DNA of 64,000 nt, taken from assembly GCA_947627275.1 (NCBI GenBank), contig CANQVK010000012.1:1-64000 (forward strand), given 5' to 3'. The notes under the pieces were generated by a model, which saw only the letters and a program-made list of their open reading frames with translations, made no database searches and was not told the origin of the DNA. This DNA is from an uncultured Ruminococcus sp. (GTDB lineage: Bacteria > Bacillota > Clostridia > Oscillospirales > Ruminococcaceae). The position numbers and the translations under genes are program-made. Below, in pieces: positions 60,377 to 64,000 of the stretch; the first letter of the stretch is position 1, and each line of letters opens with the position of its first letter.

Positions 60377-61297
60377 TTAAAAAACGGTACAGATCTCTCG
60401 TCCCGAGCATTCCGGGGCATAGTCCCAGCGGTCGATATGGCTTGAATCGGTGAAATACTCAAAGCTTCTGTCGGCTTCGCAGTCCTCGCAGACATCGACT
60501 ATCACAAGTTTAAGCTTCATTTTTTCGGGAATGATAGCTTTTATGTATACGCTGACGTTCTGCCCGGGGCGAATATCCTCCCGAAGCTCTGCAAGTCCGG
60601 CAAGATTGGGAGCAAGTTCAACAAAGATACCGTAGTTTTCCACGGAACGCACAATGCCGGAAACTGTTTCTCCCATTTCAAAATCTGCTGCATTTTCTTC
60701 CCATGTACCGAGCAGCTCCTTGTGGCTGAGACATATGCGGCTGCCTTCACGGGAACGTACAACGGCTTTGATAAACTGTCCCACATTAAATCGGTCGGAG
60801 GGATGAGAAATTCTTGATACCGATATGGCGTCGATAGGAATAAGGGACGGTACTCCGCAGCCGATATCCACAAAGCAGCCGAACTGTTCAAGGTGAGTTA
60901 TCCGTGCGTCGATAACGTCTCCGAGACGCAGTTTGTCGGCGTATTCGGCGATACATTCTTTCTGTGCCGCTGTACGTGAAAGTTCAACGCTGATCTTTCC
61001 GTTTTCGGAAGATGCGATCCTGATAACTTTAAAGCAGACTATTTTATTTACCCGTGATATAATGGCAATATCGCGGGTTTTTCCTTCGGCTATTCCGACA
61101 GCTCCGTTTTCACGCAGAATAATACCCTCCGCACATGGAAGATCGACTATAAGATTATGCGAGCTGTCGCAGACTGCCGCTCTTGCCTCGAGTATCACGC
61201 CTTTTTCCATTGCCTCAGTCAGACCGTCAAGGGAGGATATATACCTTTGATTTTCAGCGGTTCTGAAAAGACAGCCTTCGGGTTTGTAATTATTCAT
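60377..61297 (-). CDS. S1 RNA-binding domain protein
   Basis: A 306-residue protein like the short S1/RpsA-type proteins of Firmicutes. Two clear S1 folds are seen: LRLGDVIDARITHLEQFGCFVDIGCGVPSLIPIDAIS (about 123-190) and MGETVSGIVRSVENYGIFVELAPNLAGLAELRE (about 207-270); the first 110 residues may be a worn S1-like domain. It should bind mRNA or ribosomes. Preceded by AGGTAAAAAATC, a modest ribosome site. No operon partner; element debris lies upstream. Confidence 0.85.
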   Translation of the reverse strand: MNNYKPEGCLFRTAENQRYISSLDGLTEAMEKGVILEARAAVCDSSHNLIVDLPCAEGIILRENGAVGIAEGKTRDIAIISRVNKIVCFKVIRIASSENGKISVELSRTAAQKECIAEYADKLRLGDVIDARITHLEQFGCFVDIGCGVPSLIPIDAISVSRISHPSDRFNVGQFIKAVVRSREGSRICLSHKELLGTWEENAADFEMGETVSGIVRSVENYGIFVELAPNLAGLAELREDIRPGQNVSVYIKAIIPEKMKLKLVIVDVCEDCEADRSFEYFTDSSHIDRWDYAPECSGREICTVF

Positions 61298-61354
61298 GAT
61301 TTTTTACCTCCGAAATATTGTTTAGTGTATACCCGCCGCTTTGCAAATACTCGT

Positions 61355-61535
61355 CACCCTAAGTGGGGACCTCTGTTCCCCCCACACCCTGCCAAAGGGG
61401 CGATCCCTTTGGAATCTCAGTTTTCGTAACATTCTGCCCCGAAGGGAGCAGAATGTTACGACATTGGTTCAAAGAATCTTCCCTTAACAGAAAGTAAAGG
61501 GCAACAGAATCCTCTTAAGTTGACAAGATCGGTTA
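61355..61535. repeat. degenerate copy of the 10-bp-TSD family
   Basis: The CCAAAGGGG hairpin, a GGGGACCTCTGTTCCCC hairpin, a long new hairpin CATTCTGC/GCAGAATG (61430-61460), CCCTTAACAGAAAGTAAAGGGC and TCTTAAGTTGACAAG correspond in order to the parts of 49669-49895. Both ends are worn. A single IS630-like element end fragment (AATAGCGGCAAGTATA) follows at 61549-61564. Confidence 0.65.
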
Positions 61536-61616
61536 TACAGGACATTAAATAGCGGCAAGTATAAAGCCGGATAAGAAATATCACATTAAATGATATTCTT
61601 TTCGGAGGAAAAATAT

Positions 61617-61973
61617 TCATGTCAGCGGCGTATAAATGTTATTGCCCCCCATTGATGTGAGAATAGAGCTTATTTTATTAGTGCCGCTTCCGTCGCATAC
61701 AATAAAAACAGTAGTCTTGCGGCTTCTTGACGGCTCGGGGATAACGTCCTTTGAAGCAGGGGACTCCAGCACCGCCGTAAGGTAATTCTGCGATGTTACG
61801 GCAGTCGGCAGAATGGTGTATATCGTTGCCCCACGAAGCTTTTCCGCTTTGTTGGAATCCCTGTTGTATACAAAATTGGTGGAATAAACTCCGCTTACGT
61901 TTTCCCTGATTTTTTTCAAAGCCATTTCAGCCGATTCCGGGCCTTCAAATTCAGCCGTGATCCTTGTTACCAT
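61617..61973 (-). CDS. hypothetical protein
   Basis: A 118-residue protein I do not recognise. The first 40 residues (MVTRITAEFEGPESAEMALKKIRENVSGVYST) look like a ferredoxin-type beta-alpha-beta fold, as in YflT-like stress proteins; the last 35 (KTTVFIVCDGSGTNKISSILTSMGGNNI) look like a second such unit, so it may be a tandem. The middle is Thr/Ser-rich. No signal peptide or membrane helix. AAAGGAAGGTATCAACTT precedes the ATG, which supports it as a real gene. Confidence 0.6.
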   Translation of the reverse strand: MVTRITAEFEGPESAEMALKKIRENVSGVYSTNFVYNRDSNKAEKLRGATIYTILPTAVTSQNYLTAVLESPASKDVIPEPSRSRKTTVFIVCDGSGTNKISSILTSMGGNNIYTPLT

Positions 61974-62073
61974 AAGTTGATACCTTCCTTTATTATTTTT
62001 GTCTGCATTACATATTTTTTTTGTACGTTTTTATTATTTTTACACAAATTTTAAAAAATATGCGTCTGAAATA

Positions 62074-62102
62074 TTGATTTAATTTTATTTTTAGGGTATA
62101 AT
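62074..62102 (+). promoter_or_regulatory. promoter of the DUF951 gene
   Basis: TTGATT (62074-62079), 17 bp, TATAAT (62097-62102). Confidence 0.78.
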
Positions 62103-62146
62103 TATACAGTACGATTTTTTTGTTTTTCCGAAAGGTGGAGAGCGCA

Positions 62147-62335
62147 GTGGATGTACGTCCGAACGATATACTTATAATGAAGAAGAAGCATCCCTGCGGC
62201 TCGACAGAGATGCTTGTACTGCGGTCGGGAATGGACTTCAGACTGAAATGCAGGGGATGCGGCAGAGAATTTCTCGTCCCCAGAAATAAAATAGAAAAAA
62301 GCATAAAAAATATCCGCCGCGAGACAGAGGGTTAG
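62147..62335 (+). CDS. DUF951 family small zinc-ribbon-like protein
   Basis: A 62-residue protein: DVRPNDILIMKKKHPCGSTEMLVLRSGMDFRLKCRGCGREFLVPRNKIEKSIKNI is the DUF951 pattern, with a Cys at residue 18 and a CRGC pair that could bind zinc. GTG 62147 is the start, since AAAGGTGGAG lies just upstream and the length then matches the family. Function unknown; it is probably cotranscribed with prfA, 53 bases downstream. Confidence 0.88.
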   Translation: MDVRPNDILIMKKKHPCGSTEMLVLRSGMDFRLKCRGCGREFLVPRNKIEKSIKNIRRETEG

Positions 62336-62388
62336 CTTTTGCAGACAGTGTTGCCCTAATTTATTTCTAATGTGAAAGGAATTTTTTT

Positions 62389-63462
62389 ATGTTTGAAAAG
62401 CTTGCGGTAATGGAGCAGAAGTATGAGGATATAAGCAGCCGTCTCTCCGACCCGGAAACTCTCAGCGATAATAAGCTGTATGCGCAGTTAATGCGCGATT
62501 ATAAGAACATGACGCCTATTATTGAGAAATTCAGGGAATACAAGGCTTCCGAAAAAAGCTGCAACGAAGCAAAGGAGCTGCTTGACGGAGGCGGACTTGA
62601 CAGGGACTTCAAGGAAATGGTTCAGACTGAATATGAAGAAAGTAAGGCGGCTATGGAGAATATCCTTCAGGAGCTGAAAATACTTCTTCTTCCCAAAGAC
62701 CCTAATGACGACAAAAATGTTATTATCGAAATAAGAGGCGGTGCAGGAGGTGAAGAAGCGTCCCTTTTTGCCAATTCGCTTTACCGTATGTACACAATGT
62801 ACGCAGAGTCAAAGGGCTGGAAGCAGGAGATCCTCACCGCACAGCCTACCGAACTTGGCGGCTTTAAGGAAATAAGCTTTTCCATCGAGGGGGACGGCGC
62901 ATATTCGCGTCTGAAATACGAAAGCGGAGTTCACCGTGTTCAGCGAGTTCCTGAAACCGAGTCACAGGGACGTATACACACCTCTACGGTCACTGTTGCG
63001 GTGCTTGTGGAGGCGGACGAGGTTGAACTTGAAATAAATCCTACCGACCTTAAAATAGATTATTTCCGTGCCAGCGGCGCAGGCGGTCAGCATATAAACA
63101 AGACCGAGTCGGCGGTGCGTATAACTTATCTTCCGACCAATGTTGTCGTAGAATGTCAGGACGAGCGAAGCCAGCATAAAAATAAGGATAAGGCTATGAA
63201 AATACTTCGTTCCCGTATCTATGAAGCAATGCAGGAGGAGCAGGCGGCTAAGGTCGCTTCCGAAAGAAAAATGCAGGTGGGAACGGGCGACCGCTCGGAG
63301 CGTATACGTACCTATAATTTTCCGCAGGGAAGACTTACTGATCACCGCATAGGACTTACAATATACCGTTTGGAGGATATGATGAACGGTAATCTGGACG
63401 AGGTTTTTGACGCGCTTGCAACAGCAGATCAGGCTGCAAAGCTTGCAAGTCAGGAAGAATAA
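62389..63462 (+). CDS. prfA: peptide chain release factor 1
   Basis: RF1, 357 residues, ends translation at UAA and UAG. The GGQ loop is at 232-234 (SGAGGQHINKTESAVR). The codon-recognition region includes PETESQGRIHTSTVTVAV; the N-terminal coiled coil is complete. GAAAGGAATTTTTTT precedes the start. The Sua5-type gene begins two bases after the stop; prmC, often found between them, is not here. Confidence 0.97.
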   Translation: MFEKLAVMEQKYEDISSRLSDPETLSDNKLYAQLMRDYKNMTPIIEKFREYKASEKSCNEAKELLDGGGLDRDFKEMVQTEYEESKAAMENILQELKILLLPKDPNDDKNVIIEIRGGAGGEEASLFANSLYRMYTMYAESKGWKQEILTAQPTELGGFKEISFSIEGDGAYSRLKYESGVHRVQRVPETESQGRIHTSTVTVAVLVEADEVELEINPTDLKIDYFRASGAGGQHINKTESAVRITYLPTNVVVECQDERSQHKNKDKAMKILRSRIYEAMQEEQAAKVASERKMQVGTGDRSERIRTYNFPQGRLTDHRIGLTIYRLEDMMNGNLDEVFDALATADQAAKLASQEE

Positions 63463-63464
63463 AA

Positions 63465-64000
63465 ATGGAAACGATATTGCTTAGTGATTCCGCTGAGGAC
63501 GTATCAGCCGCAGCGGAACTTATAAAGAACGGGAAGGTCGTCGGCATTCCTACGGAAACTGTATACGGTCTCGGAGCCGACGCCTGTAATGAAGCGGCTG
63601 TAAGAGCTGTTTTTGCAGCTAAAGGCAGACCTGCCGACAATCCCCTGATAGTGCATCTTGCCGACTTTTCTCAGGCAGCGCTTTATACGGAGTACATTCC
63701 GCCGCTTGCATATAAACTGGCGGAGCGGTTCTGCCCCGGACCTCTTACTATGGTACTTCCGAAAAACGGGAAAATTCCAATGGTCACTTCGGGCGGACTT
63801 GATACTGTAGGTATCCGTGTGCCGTCCCACCCCGTAATGCACAGTATAATCGAGAGATCGGGCTGCCCGATAGCAGCTCCGTCTGCGAATATTTCGGGAC
63901 TTCCGAGCCCTACGTGCGCCGAGCATGTCATGAAAGACATGAACGGCAGGATAGAAGCTGTCCTTGACGGCGGCGATTCAAAATTCGGCGTGGAGTCAAC
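63465..64000 (+). CDS. L-threonylcarbamoyladenylate synthase (Sua5/YwlC), cut by the right edge
   Basis: The first 178 residues are visible. The enzyme makes threonylcarbamoyl-AMP for the t6A modification of tRNAs that read ANN codons. Seen are KVVGIPTETVYGLGADA near residue 26, KGRPADNPLIVHL (binds bicarbonate, ATP and Thr), FCPGPLTMVLPK, GIRVPSHPV and APSANISGLPSPT. It probably continues into a C-terminal Sua5 domain outside the window. Translation is likely coupled to prfA, two bases upstream. Confidence 0.93.
   Translation, partial: METILLSDSAEDVSAAAELIKNGKVVGIPTETVYGLGADACNEAAVRAVFAAKGRPADNPLIVHLADFSQAALYTEYIPPLAYKLAERFCPGPLTMVLPKNGKIPMVTSGGLDTVGIRVPSHPVMHSIIERSGCPIAAPSANISGLPSPTCAEHVMKDMNGRIEAVLDGGDSKFGVES

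Overview
The window looks like a chromosome segment of a cellulosome-forming, Gram-positive gut or rumen Clostridium-class bacterium, most like Ruminococcus (R. flavefaciens group). The reasons are two proteins with C-terminal type I dockerins, a GH9-CBM3c-dockerin endoglucanase, an LPXTG-anchored surface cellulase, Firmicutes housekeeping genes (rbgA, rnhB, yraN, clpP-clpX, a ClpC-like gene, tig, yerC), canonical TTGACA-17-TATAAT promoters, strong GGAGG ribosome sites, several GTG/TTG starts and a moderate GC content by eye. The species is inferred from gene content only.

Layout. 1-2.3 kb: a dead IS66-type element. 2.3-10.5 kb (minus): a giant surface protein of about 2,740 residues (choice-of-anchor A domain, SpaA and Cna_B domains, GH9 cellulase, threonine linker, Ig-like modules, LPMTG sorting signal), now split by a one-base frameshift. 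10.5-11.8 kb: IS3-family debris and a 59-codon stump of an N-acetylmuramoyl-L-alanine amidase gene. 11.9-25 kb: envelope and accessory genes (PH-domain protein, FkbM methyltransferase, VanY-like carboxypeptidase, dockerin protein with a (TST)n linker, FlaA1/CapD-like sugar-nucleotide enzyme, acyltransferase, anchored surface protein, ThrH phosphatase, GH3/NagZ-like lipoprotein, LacI regulator). 25-32.6 kb: solute-binding lipoprotein, RNase P RNA, YerC, secreted GH9-CBM3c-dockerin enzyme. 32.6-64 kb: mostly housekeeping: rmuC, coaX and coaBC (divergent), DUF1846, cdd, radical-SAM pair, rplS, two signal peptidases, rbgA-rnhB-yraN-thrC-phosphoesterase run, tig, clpP-clpX, clpC-like, P-type ATPase, maf, DUF1015, patatin, S1-domain protein, DUF951, prfA and the start of a Sua5/YwlC gene cut by the right edge.

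How genes work together. Two routes of cellulose attack are visible: a dockerin enzyme that would dock on a cohesin scaffold, and a GH9 domain built into a sortase-anchored, pilin-like surface protein. CoaX and CoaBC both act in coenzyme A synthesis. ClpP, ClpX, the ClpC-like ATPase and trigger factor form a protein quality-control group; L19, RbgA, RNase HII, PrfA and Sua5 serve translation and nucleic acid maintenance.

The intergenic DNA is full of short non-autonomous elements. One family (ends close to CACTRTCYRCAACTTAAG) has exact 10-bp target duplications at three copies. Its internal hairpins keep pairing while their sequence changes, and copies often sit exactly at stop codons. Two copies of a second, 160-bp IS630-like family and a third palindromic family (ends AGACCTCCTCG) are also present. 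The most unusual coding observation is that the GH9 module of the giant surface protein appears to be inserted inside a single Cna_B domain, whose predicted isopeptide residues lie more than 1,000 residues apart.
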